From a bacterium (GTDB taxonomy: Bacteria > UBA9089 > CG2-30-40-21 > SBAY01), in assembly GCA_040757115.1 (NCBI GenBank), contig JBFLYA010000002.1, positions 1-59,479 on the forward strand: a DNA stretch of 59,479 nt, given 5' to 3'. The position numbers were made by a program, and so were the translations under genes. Positions 40,839 through 48,569 of the stretch are shown one piece after another. The first letter of the stretch is position 1. Each line of letters starts with the position of its first letter. The notes below the pieces were generated by a model that saw nothing but the letters and a program-made list of their open reading frames with translations, ran no database searches and was not told where the DNA came from.

Positions 40839-41290
40839 GTAACCGTTTAGGGATATAGCCACAGAGCCACAGAGAACACAGAGAGAATATATAACCACGA
40901 ATGAATACGAATAATAAAAAGCAGGAAAGCGAACCTAAAGGTTCCCACTACACTTATCGAATGTCACAGGTTAATTCGTGTCTATAGCAGTTATTAGTCA
41001 AAATTTTACTCAGGGTGGATAAATAAAAAATCCCAAATCCCAAGCACCAAATCCCAAATAAGCACCAAATTCCACATACCAAAAAGCGAATTAGAGATTA
41101 GTGAATTAGAGATTAGATTTTACTAATTCGCTAATTCGCTTAATTCACTAATTCACTAAATGGAATTTGGAATTTGTGATTTGGAATTTCAGAGCCATAT
41201 CTATGTCAAATTTCGATTAATAAGTGCTATATTTGTGGCTAATTTTCCTAATTCTCTGTGAACTCTATACCTCTGTGGCTGAACGCTTAC
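40839..41290. repeat. Composite element with CACAGAG arms, split by a MITE-like insertion
   Basis: The ends are GTAACCGTTTAGG (40839-40851) and TGAACGCTTAC (41280-41290). Left arms CCACAGAGCCACAGAGAACA and AACCACGAATGAATACGAAT are mirrored by TTCGTGTC... and ATACCTCTGTGGC. The right part is interrupted at 40983 by the 245-bp element. Confidence 0.82.
40985..41229. mobile_element. MITE-like element copy 2, 245 bp, inverted relative to copy 1
   Basis: It is the reverse complement of 40178-40421 over its whole length with only a few differences. Ends are TAGCAGTTATTAG and AATAAGTGCTA, with TA flanks (40983-40984 and 41230-41231). Excision restores TTCGTGTCTATTTGTGGC, the expected uninterrupted repeat arm. 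Two copies with independent TA duplications show real transposition. Confidence 0.85.
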
Positions 41291-41700
41291 CAATCCCGTA
41301 CCTGTTTAGCGTGGTCAGAGAGTACAAATGAATGGTACTGACTTAGTGCGAAACCACTTCAAACACAGCAGGTTGTGTAATACAAAATCAAAAATTAAAT
41401 ATTAAAATGCAAAATTACAAATCAAATTTCAAAAAGGACTTCAAGTATTTTAACGCTGAAAGGAAAGAGATAATTTTACTGAACTTTGGCAAAGATAGTT
41501 TATAGTTTATAGTTGATACTTATCAGATAGTAGATAGTTGATAGTTGAAGGACTATAGACTATAAACTATAAACCATAAACTATAAACGAGTTTTGCATT
41601 TTGCTCTTTGGAGGAAATTGATAAAAATAAAGGTTTTAAATACCTGCTTAAAAACTACAGTTTCCTAATTTTGCAGAACTCTAATGGACAATTAATAAAA
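41291..41700. repeat. Second copy of the 5274 repeat and a TATAGTTTATAG palindrome
   Basis: CCTGTTTAGCGTGGTCAGAG at 41301 repeats 5274 onward to about 41412. Then TTTATAGTTTATAGTTGATA and ACTATAAACTATAAACCATA units form inverted arms (41498-41590). No gene is found until 41712. Confidence 0.75.
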
Positions 41701-41711
41701 GGAGGAAAAGT

Positions 41712-42416
41712 ATGGCTGTTTCATTACTAAAAACAGAAGAGGAACATATTCTTAGAGTCTTACCTACCTTGTTAAAAAGGGATGAACAATTCAAGGGTTC
41801 TCTCTATACCATCTTAGGAGAAACCTTTATTAAAAGGGATGACTTCTCTGAACTTAAGGATATTGTAAAGGAACTTGCACTTGCACAGAAAAAGACAGAA
41901 GTAAGGGTTGAAGAGCTTGCAGAGGCACAGAAAAGGACAGAGGAGGAACTTAGATTACTGGCATCAGAAGTAAAGATTACCAGAAAAGAACTTAAGGATG
42001 ATATTAAGGATACCAGAATAAACTTAAGTGGATTAGGTAAAAGTATGAGCTACGCCTTAGAAAATGAAGCATTTCGAATGATTCCTGGCGTATTGAAGGA
42101 AAAATATGGCATTCAGCTAAAAGAAAAGCTTATCAGGACAAAACTTGGGAAGAAAGAGATAAACATATTCGGTAAAGCTGAAATAAATGGGGAGGAGGTA
42201 GTGCTCGTAGGCGAGACACAACTAAGACTGGATGAGACACGGAAGAAAGACAAAGAAGGTATATTTAAGGACTTAAAAGAAAAAGCAGAGGTAGTAAGTA
42301 AGGAATATCAAGGGAAAAGGATAGAGAAGTTGTTAATTGCCCATTTTGCTACCCCGGGGTTTATAAAAGAGGCAGAAGGAAGAGGCATAATCGTCATCCA
42401 AAGCTTTGAGTGGTAG
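41712..42416 (+). CDS. Coiled-coil protein with PD-(D/E)XK nuclease-like C-terminal domain
   Basis: The 234-residue protein has an N-terminal helical part (MAVSLLKTEEEHILRVLPTL), a coiled coil with EELAEAQKRTEEELRLLA (about 50-110), then LGKSMSYALENEAFRMIPGV and a mixed alpha/beta end with INIFGKAEINGEEVVLVGET and IEKLLIAHFATPGFIKEAEG. This layout matches DUF3782-type proteins placed in the PD-(D/E)XK superfamily. The third catalytic position reads GETQ rather than the usual ExK, so nuclease activity is uncertain. AAAGGAGG lies upstream. It directly follows the 2.3-kb repeat island. The function is not established. Confidence 0.7.
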   Translation: MAVSLLKTEEEHILRVLPTLLKRDEQFKGSLYTILGETFIKRDDFSELKDIVKELALAQKKTEVRVEELAEAQKRTEEELRLLASEVKITRKELKDDIKDTRINLSGLGKSMSYALENEAFRMIPGVLKEKYGIQLKEKLIRTKLGKKEINIFGKAEINGEEVVLVGETQLRLDETRKKDKEGIFKDLKEKAEVVSKEYQGKRIEKLLIAHFATPGFIKEAEGRGIIVIQSFEW

Positions 42417-42453
42417 TTATAGAGGGATAGTTAACCGTCTTCTCTGGAGTACG

Positions 42454-42502
42454 GTAATCGTTCAGGTGGTAATAATTCACCGCAGATGCGGTAAACAGTT
42501 AC
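42454..42502. repeat. Minimal GTAAC-bounded element
   Basis: GTAATCGTTCAGG (42454-42466) and GGTAAACAGTTAC (42490-42502) bound only about 23 bases containing ACCGCAGATGCGGT. This is the smallest example of the family and abuts the PIG-L start codon by three bases. Confidence 0.7.
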
Positions 42503-42505
42503 AAG

Positions 42506-43261
42506 ATGTTAAATAGAATACTTTCTCGGCAAATAAAAAATTACCTGAAAACATTTTTAAGACCCAAAAATCTGATATTTTGTCCCGAAGTGGTTGATAA
42601 ACCTGAAGGGAATAATATCATAGTTTTATCTCCGCACTTTGATGATGATGTCATTGGCTGTGGGGGAACTTTGCATAAACATATTCTTGCTCAGGATAAA
42701 GTAGCGATTATCTATTTTACTGATGGTCGAGAAGGAGACCCATCCTTTGAGGATAAAGAGTTATTGGAAAAGACAAGAAAACAAGAGGCAATGAATGCCA
42801 CAAAGACTTTAGTGATTGAAAATTTGATATTTTTAGATGAGCCGGAAACAAGATTAAAATCAACCAAACCCTTAATTAATAGATTATCTGAGATATTTAA
42901 CCAGATAAAACCAAATTTAGTCTATTTACCCTGGTTTCTGGATAACCATATTGACCACTTTGAGTTAAACAGGATATTTTTAGACCTATCTAAAGAGATT
43001 CAATTGGACTTCAATATCTGTGCTTATGAATGCTGGACTCCTTTAATCCCCAATATTGTAGTCGATATTGGAGATGTCATTCCCAAAAAACAGGAGGCAC
43101 TAAAATCCTACCAGACTCAAATTAGACAGGTAGATTATCTTAGCACGATTTTAGCCTTGAATAAATATCGCTCGGTGACCAATTTACGAGGCAGGAGTTA
43201 TAGCGAGGCGTTTTTATATCTACCCGTTAAAGATTACTTGAATTTAATGGATAAATTATGA
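42506..43261 (+). CDS. PIG-L/LmbE family deacetylase
   Basis: A zinc-dependent N-acetyl sugar deacetylase family member of 251 residues. IIVLSPHFDDDVIGCGGTLH contains the metal-binding His-x-Asp-Asp, and LPWFLDNHIDHFELNR contains the second histidine motif. Such enzymes remove acetyl groups from GlcNAc-type sugars in glycan or thiol synthesis. The ATG has no recognisable binding site because a repeat element ends three bases before it. The gene overlaps the following glycosyltransferase by four bases (ATGA), so the pair is translationally coupled and probably works on one glycan. Confidence 0.88.
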   Translation: MLNRILSRQIKNYLKTFLRPKNLIFCPEVVDKPEGNNIIVLSPHFDDDVIGCGGTLHKHILAQDKVAIIYFTDGREGDPSFEDKELLEKTRKQEAMNATKTLVIENLIFLDEPETRLKSTKPLINRLSEIFNQIKPNLVYLPWFLDNHIDHFELNRIFLDLSKEIQLDFNICAYECWTPLIPNIVVDIGDVIPKKQEALKSYQTQIRQVDYLSTILALNKYRSVTNLRGRSYSEAFLYLPVKDYLNLMDKL

Positions 43262-44514
43262 AAAAAGCATTGATAATCACGGAAATAGATTATAAAAAAG
43301 CACCTAATGATAGAGTTCAACACCTGATTGAATATCTCTCGCATAAATTTGAAGAGGTAACCGTAGTTTATCGCAAAAGAAATGCGACCAATTCCCTTAA
43401 AGCCCTTTTCCTTTTACAAATAACTACATTTCAAGAAAAAAATATCAGATTTATCGAGATAGACCCTTTATTAAATTATAGCCTGGGACTTGTGGGTAGT
43501 TTTACTGGTTATAATTTAACAAATCGGTCTTCTATTAAATCCGCTTTTATAAAAGTTTTCTGTTTTTTTTCTTTTATAAAAGATATTTTTCTTGTTTTAT
43601 CCCTGATTGTGAGTATTCCTTTTAAGATTAAAGATAAATTTGATGTCTGTATTTATCAAAATCCCTGGGAAGGGACAATTAGTCTTTTATTGAAAAGATT
43701 AGGCAGGGTTAAATTTATAGTTTATGATAATATAGATTATTTGCCTGTGTTGACAAAATTTCGCACATTTTACACTAAATGGGTAGATAAATATCTTTTA
43801 AATAAGACAGATTTAATTATTTGTGTCAGTAAAAAATTATACCAATTGCGGAAATTACAGACGAAAAAAGAGGTATATATTGTCCCTAATGGAGTTAACC
43901 ACACCTTATTTAAACCAGCACAAAACAAAATTCTACATCCTCCGACATTAATCTATACAGGTAATGTAACACATTGGAGTGGATTAGATTTGGTTATTCA
44001 TAGTTTAGCCGAGATTAAGAAGGAAATCCAAAATATCAGGCTTCTCATTGTGGGCGCTTCCTTTCCGGCTACCTATGGTGAAGGATTAAAAGAAATTAGT
44101 CCCAGACTTAATCTTGAGGAAAATGTTGTCTTTGTTGGCGTAAAGGGATATGCAGAATTACCAGTATTTTTAAAGGAGGCAGACATAGGTTTAGCCTTTT
44201 TTCAACCAGTGCCTTTGCGGCAATATGCCTTCCCACTTAAAGTTGTAGAATATATGTCCGCTGGACTACCAGTTATAGGAACAAAAGACACGGAAACTGA
44301 GGAGATTATTAATGAGTATAAATGTGGTCAGGCGATTGAATTCACCAAAGAGGCATTTGTGGAATCTATCTGTTCATTACTTACGGATAAAGATAAATAC
44401 GACTATCTCTCCTCAAATGCAAAAAAATATAGTCCCCAATTTGATTGGAATAATGTTCTTGAAAAAGAATACTTATTAATCAAAAATCTCCACTTGACAA
44501 AAATAACAATGTAA
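43258..44514 (+). CDS. GT4-like glycosyltransferase
   Basis: A 418-residue GT-B enzyme with a longer, partly hydrophobic N-terminal domain (FIKDIFLVLSLIVSIPF, possibly monotopic membrane contact). The conserved C-terminal half holds YIVPNGVNHTLFKPA, LIYTGNVTHWSGLDLVIHS and YAFPLKVVEYMSAGLPVIGT (E-x7-E region). It is coupled to the PIG-L gene by ATGA overlap. The pairing suggests a pathway in which a sugar is deacetylated before or after transfer. Confidence 0.87.
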   Translation: MKKALIITEIDYKKAPNDRVQHLIEYLSHKFEEVTVVYRKRNATNSLKALFLLQITTFQEKNIRFIEIDPLLNYSLGLVGSFTGYNLTNRSSIKSAFIKVFCFFSFIKDIFLVLSLIVSIPFKIKDKFDVCIYQNPWEGTISLLLKRLGRVKFIVYDNIDYLPVLTKFRTFYTKWVDKYLLNKTDLIICVSKKLYQLRKLQTKKEVYIVPNGVNHTLFKPAQNKILHPPTLIYTGNVTHWSGLDLVIHSLAEIKKEIQNIRLLIVGASFPATYGEGLKEISPRLNLEENVVFVGVKGYAELPVFLKEADIGLAFFQPVPLRQYAFPLKVVEYMSAGLPVIGTKDTETEEIINEYKCGQAIEFTKEAFVESICSLLTDKDKYDYLSSNAKKYSPQFDWNNVLEKEYLLIKNLHLTKITM

Positions 44515-44522
44515 TCTATAAT
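44494..44522 (+). promoter_or_regulatory. Perfect promoter giving a leaderless etfB mRNA
   Basis: TTGACA (44494-44499), 17 bases, TATAAT (44517-44522). The etfB ATG at 44531 is 9 bases past the -10 end, exactly where transcription should begin. The -35 overlaps the last codons of the preceding gene. Confidence 0.88.
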
Positions 44523-44530
44523 ATTTAAAA

Positions 44531-45316
44531 ATGAAGATAATAGTTTGTATAAAACAGGTGCCTGAAACCTCTGCGGTAAGGATAGACCCAAACACGCATA
44601 CTTTAATTCGCGAAGGGGTAAAATCTATCATCAATCCCTTTGATATGAATGCGATAGAAACGGCTTTGCAACTAAAGGAAAAGTATTCCGGAGAGGTAGT
44701 AGCTATTTCTATGGGACCACCACAGGCAGAAGAAGCCTTGCGCGAGGCTATATCACTTGGAGTAGATGAGGCGGTGTTATTGAGTGATAAGGCATTTGCG
44801 GGCGCAGATACATTAGCCACTTCTTATACATTATCTATGGGAATTAAAAAAATAGGCGAATTTGACCTGATAATCTGTGGCAAACAGGCAATAGATGGCG
44901 ATACTGCCCAGGTAGGTCCTGAATTAGCCCAGATGTTAAATATTCCCCAGATATGCTTTGTTCGTAAGATAGTAGAAATAAAAAACCACACACTTATCGT
45001 TGAACGAGTATTAGAAGATGGCTATGAAGTCGTGGAAACTCAACTATCTGCTTTACTCACAGTCGTCAAAGAGATTAATGAACCAAGACTCCCTTCATTA
45101 CGAGGCAAATTAACCTCTAAAAAGAAAGAAATTATTAAGTGGGGTGCACAAGAACTTGATGTTAACCCGGATGATGTTGGGCTGACGGGTTCTCCCACTC
45201 GAGTAATTCGCACATTTACCCCGCCACCTCGAAAAGATAGAAAAATCCTCCAGGGTGAGGTTAAAGATATAGTCAAAGAATTAGTCTGTGAATTGAAACA
45301 GAGAAAGATAGTATGA
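44531..45316 (+). CDS. etfB: Electron transfer flavoprotein subunit beta
   Basis: EtfB pairs with EtfA to carry electrons from acyl-CoA and other dehydrogenases. The 261-residue protein starts MKIIVCIKQVPETS, has the INPFDMNAIETALQLKE segment and the AMP/FAD-contact region IICGKQAIDGDTAQVGPELA, and ends in the partner-binding helix. No etfA or acyl-CoA dehydrogenase gene adjoins it, which is unusual since etfB and etfA are normally together. There is no binding site upstream; the mRNA appears leaderless. Confidence 0.93.
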   Translation: MKIIVCIKQVPETSAVRIDPNTHTLIREGVKSIINPFDMNAIETALQLKEKYSGEVVAISMGPPQAEEALREAISLGVDEAVLLSDKAFAGADTLATSYTLSMGIKKIGEFDLIICGKQAIDGDTAQVGPELAQMLNIPQICFVRKIVEIKNHTLIVERVLEDGYEVVETQLSALLTVVKEINEPRLPSLRGKLTSKKKEIIKWGAQELDVNPDDVGLTGSPTRVIRTFTPPPRKDRKILQGEVKDIVKELVCELKQRKIV

Positions 45317-45354
45317 AATAGTGGACAGTGAACAATAGATAGTAATCAGTGACT

Positions 45355-45425
45355 AGAGGTGTAGTAAGTGGTAACTAATTACCAATTACCAGTTACCAAT
45401 TACCAGTTACCAATTACCAAAATAA
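45355..45425. repeat. GTTACCAATTACCA short-unit repeat
   Basis: ATTACCAATTACCAGTTACC units are reiterated and flanked by GTGGTAACTAATT. They are open in the trpF frame and would add 25 spurious residues (NYQLPVTNYQLP) if the upstream GTG at 45368 were used. Confidence 0.8.
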
Positions 45426-45442
45426 GAAGGAGGGCTTTTAAA

Positions 45443-46162
45443 ATGACCAGGATTAAAGTATGTGGGATAACAAGTAAAACAGATGCCTTTATGTGTATTG
45501 ATGCGGGCGTAGATATTTTAGGATTTGTTTTTGTAGGGGAGTCTCCAAGAAAAATTGCACCTGAAGAGGCTCAGCGTATTATAAATGACATACCATCTTT
45601 TGTTATCACGGTGGGTATATTTGTGAATAGACCAGAAAATGAAGTTGTCAAAATTGCCGAGTTATGTAAATTAGATAGATTACAACTTCATGGGGAAGAA
45701 TCTCCTCAATATTGTGCTTCTTTTAATCGTAAGATAATCAAGGCATTTAGAATTAGAAGTAGTGATGACCTCACTGTTATCCCCGGGTATAAGGTTTCGG
45801 GATATTTACTGGATAGCTATGAAGAAGAGCGTGCTGGTGGAACTGGTAGAACATTTGAATGGAGTTTAGCCCAGGAGGCAACTAAATTTGGACCGATTAT
45901 CCTGGCAGGTGGACTTACTCCTGAAAATGTCAATCGGGCTATATCCATCGTTCGTCCTTATGCCGTTGATGTAAGCACGGGCGTAGAGGAAAAAGATACA
46001 CCAGGGAAGAAAAATAAAATAAAATTAACCGAATTCATTAGACAGGTTCAAAATGCTGATAGTGATATTATTATCGCTGATAAGGCAAAAAAACTATTTG
46101 AATGGGAAGGGGAAGAAGTAAGAGAGAAAAAAGGTGGATTTCTGTTTTGGAAGAAAAAGTAA
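45443..46162 (+). CDS. trpF: Phosphoribosylanthranilate isomerase TrpF
   Basis: TrpF performs the Amadori step of tryptophan synthesis. It starts TRIKVCGITSKTDAFMCIDA (catalytic Cys in KVCGIT), with VDILGFVF, LQLHGEE, FGPIILAGGLTPENV and VDVSTGVEE following. Its start is the ATG at 45443, with AAGGAGGG upstream; the longer frame from 45368 only translates a repeat. At 239 residues it is about 30 longer than usual because of a charged tail (EWEGEEVREKKGGFLFWKKK) of unknown role. It leads trpB by 48 bases. Confidence 0.95.
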   Translation: MTRIKVCGITSKTDAFMCIDAGVDILGFVFVGESPRKIAPEEAQRIINDIPSFVITVGIFVNRPENEVVKIAELCKLDRLQLHGEESPQYCASFNRKIIKAFRIRSSDDLTVIPGYKVSGYLLDSYEEERAGGTGRTFEWSLAQEATKFGPIILAGGLTPENVNRAISIVRPYAVDVSTGVEEKDTPGKKNKIKLTEFIRQVQNADSDIIIADKAKKLFEWEGEEVREKKGGFLFWKKK

Positions 46163-46210
46163 CAAGGATACGGAAGTCCGAACTTATTCGGGTAAAAGAG
46201 GAATAAAGTA

Positions 46211-47413
46211 ATGTTACCAGACAAATATGGACATTTCAAAGCTAAGGATAATTTTTTCGGGGGAAAGTTTGTTCCTGAAACCTTGATGTCTGCATTAGAA
46301 GAATTAGAGTCAAATTATCTTAAGACTAAAAATGACACTGAATTCCAGACTCAACTTGACTACTACCTGAAGGTTTATGCAGGCAGACCAACACCATTAT
46401 ATTTTGCTCAAAGGCTAACAGAAAAACTTAACTCTGCAAAAATTTATTTAAAGCGAGAGGATTTATGTCACACTGGCGCTCATAAGATAAATAATACCTT
46501 AGGACAGGTGCTTCTGGCTAAATATATGGGGAAGCCACGCGTCATTGCGGAAACTGGGGCAGGACAACATGGTGTAGCCACAGCAACGGCAGCCGCTATG
46601 TTTGGATTACAATGTGAAGTTTATATGGGGACCGAGGATGTCCACCGCCAGGCGTTAAATGTCTTTCGGATGAAACTCTTAGGGGCTAAAGTTCATCCAG
46701 TAGAATCAGGAAGTAAAACTTTAAAAGATGCCATCAATGAGGCTATCCGTGATTGGGTCACAAATGTTAGAACAACCCATTATGTCATAGGCTCGGTCGT
46801 TGGACCGCATCCATACCCAATGATGGTGCGGGATTTTCAAGCAATAATTGGTCAGGAAACCAGAGAACAAATCCTTAAATTAGAAGGTCGTCTGCCAGAT
46901 TATCTATTAGCCTGCGTTGGTGGTGGAAGTAATTCGATAGGTCTATTTTACCCATTTTTTAAAGATAAAAAGGTGAAATTTATAGGCATTGAAGCCGCCG
47001 GTAAAGGACTTAATACAGAATTTCATGCCGCATCATTGCAAGCAGGTAGCCCTGGGGTTTTACATGGTAGCCTCTCTTATGTGCTTCAGGATAAAAATGG
47101 TCAGATTACTCCAACTCACTCTGTCTCTGCAGGATTAGATTATCCAGGGGTAGGACCAGAACATAGCTACTACAAAGAGACTGGTAGAGCAGAATATGTT
47201 GGAGTGACAGATGATGAGGCACTGGAGTCATTCCAGATTTTAGCCCAAACAGAAGGAATAATTCCAGCATTAGAATCTGCTCACGCCATTGCCTATGCAA
47301 AAAAATTAGCCCAAAGACTAAATAAGGATGAGATTATTGTAATTAATCTCTCTGGTCGGGGAGATAAAGATGTAGAAACAGTATCAAAAATATTAAATGA
47401 AGAGGTAGATTAA
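46211..47413 (+). CDS. trpB: Tryptophan synthase beta chain TrpB
   Basis: TrpB condenses indole and serine using PLP. The 400-residue protein has the Schiff-base lysine in [33 protein letters not shown], the phosphate-binding GGGSNSIG and the closing [15 protein letters not shown] lies upstream. This is the classical TrpB1 type, which pairs with TrpA, found 355 bases downstream after a small ORF and a repeat. Confidence 0.98.
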   Translation: MLPDKYGHFKAKDNFFGGKFVPETLMSALEELESNYLKTKNDTEFQTQLDYYLKVYAGRPTPLYFAQRLTEKLNSAKIYLKREDLCHTGAHKINNTLGQVLLAKYMGKPRVIAETGAGQHGVATATAAAMFGLQCEVYMGTEDVHRQALNVFRMKLLGAKVHPVESGSKTLKDAINEAIRDWVTNVRTTHYVIGSVVGPHPYPMMVRDFQAIIGQETREQILKLEGRLPDYLLACVGGGSNSIGLFYPFFKDKKVKFIGIEAAGKGLNTEFHAASLQAGSPGVLHGSLSYVLQDKNGQITPTHSVSAGLDYPGVGPEHSYYKETGRAEYVGVTDDEALESFQILAQTEGIIPALESAHAIAYAKKLAQRLNKDEIIVINLSGRGDKDVETVSKILNEEVD

Positions 47414-47414
47414 A

Positions 47415-47627
47415 ATGGAGGTATTAGGGTTAATATTAGGAATGTTAGGGTTAATTTTTACTTATATCTGGAGAGCTAATAGTAAACTCCAGAAAGAGAT
47501 GATGCAAGCATCGGAGAAGATTGAAGAAGGTGCGGTGAAAATTGAAGAAACACAAAGAGATATAGTTCAAATGCTTCTTGAACACACAAGAATTTTGGAC
47601 AGGATGGAAAGAAAGATGGCCACCTGA
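47415..47627 (+). CDS. Small membrane protein with a coiled coil, between trpB and trpA
   Basis: The family is not recognised. The 70 residues have one N-terminal hydrophobic helix (VLGLILGMLGLIFTYIW) followed by an amphipathic charged helix (EKIEEGAVKIEETQRDIVQM). The ATG is one base after the trpB stop, so it would be translated by coupling. Its place in a trp operon need not imply a tryptophan role; such small helical proteins occur widely. Confidence 0.6.
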   Translation: MEVLGLILGMLGLIFTYIWRANSKLQKEMMQASEKIEEGAVKIEETQRDIVQMLLEHTRILDRMERKMAT

Positions 47628-47679
47628 AAGTATATGTCAGGTTAAGGTTTTATAGGGTTTCAGGAAATTAAAAGCAAGT

Positions 47680-47752
47680 AATTGGTTAAATGGTAACTGG
47701 TGATTGGTGAATGGTAACTAATTACCATTCACCAGTTACCATTTACCAGATA
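47680..47752. repeat. GGTAACTGGTGATTGG palindromic repeat
   Basis: AAATGGTAACTGGTGATTGG on the left is complementary to CCAGTTACCATTTACC on the right, around TAACTAATTA. It uses the same units as 22400-22500 and 45370-45420. It separates trpA from the rest of the operon but leaves trpA its own AAGGAGAG. Confidence 0.8.
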
Positions 47753-47767
47753 TAAGGAGAGAAAAGA

Positions 47768-48568
47768 TTGAGCAATAGGATTGACTTAAAATTTCAAGAA
47801 CTTAAGGCAAAAAAACAGAAGGCATTAATTACATTCATTACGGCAGGTGACCCCAGTTTTGAACTTACTTATGAATTAGTGCTCAAATTAGAAAAAAGTG
47901 GGGCAGATATAATTGAACTTGGCGTGCCTTTCTCCGACCCATTAGCGGATGGACCGGTAATTCAAGCCTCATCAGAACGGGCATTGAAGAACAAAACATC
48001 TCTGACAAAGGTACTGGATTTAGTCAAAGTCCTTCGCAACATTTCTCAGATTCCCATCGTGTTACTTAGTTATTATAACCCTATTTATAAATACGGGGTA
48101 TCTCAATTTGTCAAAGATGCAAGTTTTGTTGGTGTAGATGGTGTGATTATCCCTGATTTACCACCAGAAGAGGCAGAAGAATTGAGAGATGAAGCTCAAT
48201 CAAAAAACTTAGCCACTATATTTTTGTTAGCACCGACAAGCACATCAAAGAGAATAAAATTGATTAGTCGAACATCCAGCGGATTTATCTATTATGTTTC
48301 CTTAACAGGAATAACAGGTATGCGTGAAAAATTAGAAGGAACATTAGAAGATGTTTTAAGGCAAATTCGACTAATAACGAATAAACCTATTGCCGTGGGA
48401 TTTGGCATATCAACAAAAGAGCATGTGCATAAGGTTACCTCGATAGCAGATGCCGCTATTGTCGGCAGTGCAATCGTTAATCTTATAGCTAAACATGAAA
48501 AAGACCTCAATCTGGTCAATCTCGTAGGCGATTTTGTCTCAAACTTATCTTCCGGGAAATATCAATAA
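47768..48568 (+). CDS. trpA: Tryptophan synthase alpha chain TrpA
   Basis: TrpA cleaves indole-3-glycerol phosphate and passes indole to TrpB. The 266 residues contain the catalytic Glu in DIIELGVPFSDPLADGPVIQ, the catalytic Asp in GVIIPDLPPEEAEEL, and VSLTGITGMRE and VGFGISTKEHV for phosphate binding. The start is TTG at 47768 with AAGGAGAG upstream; no nearby ATG fits. The order trpF-trpB-trpA is common, but trpC, D, E and G are not in the window. Confidence 0.96.
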   Translation: MSNRIDLKFQELKAKKQKALITFITAGDPSFELTYELVLKLEKSGADIIELGVPFSDPLADGPVIQASSERALKNKTSLTKVLDLVKVLRNISQIPIVLLSYYNPIYKYGVSQFVKDASFVGVDGVIIPDLPPEEAEELRDEAQSKNLATIFLLAPTSTSKRIKLISRTSSGFIYYVSLTGITGMREKLEGTLEDVLRQIRLITNKPIAVGFGISTKEHVHKVTSIADAAIVGSAIVNLIAKHEKDLNLVNLVGDFVSNLSSGKYQ

Positions 48569-48569
48569 A

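Noticed and set aside
45368-45442. 25-residue extension of TrpF (VTNYQLPVTNYQLP)
   Set aside because: It translates a short-unit repeat; AAGGAGGG and an ATG lie directly before the conserved TrpF start.
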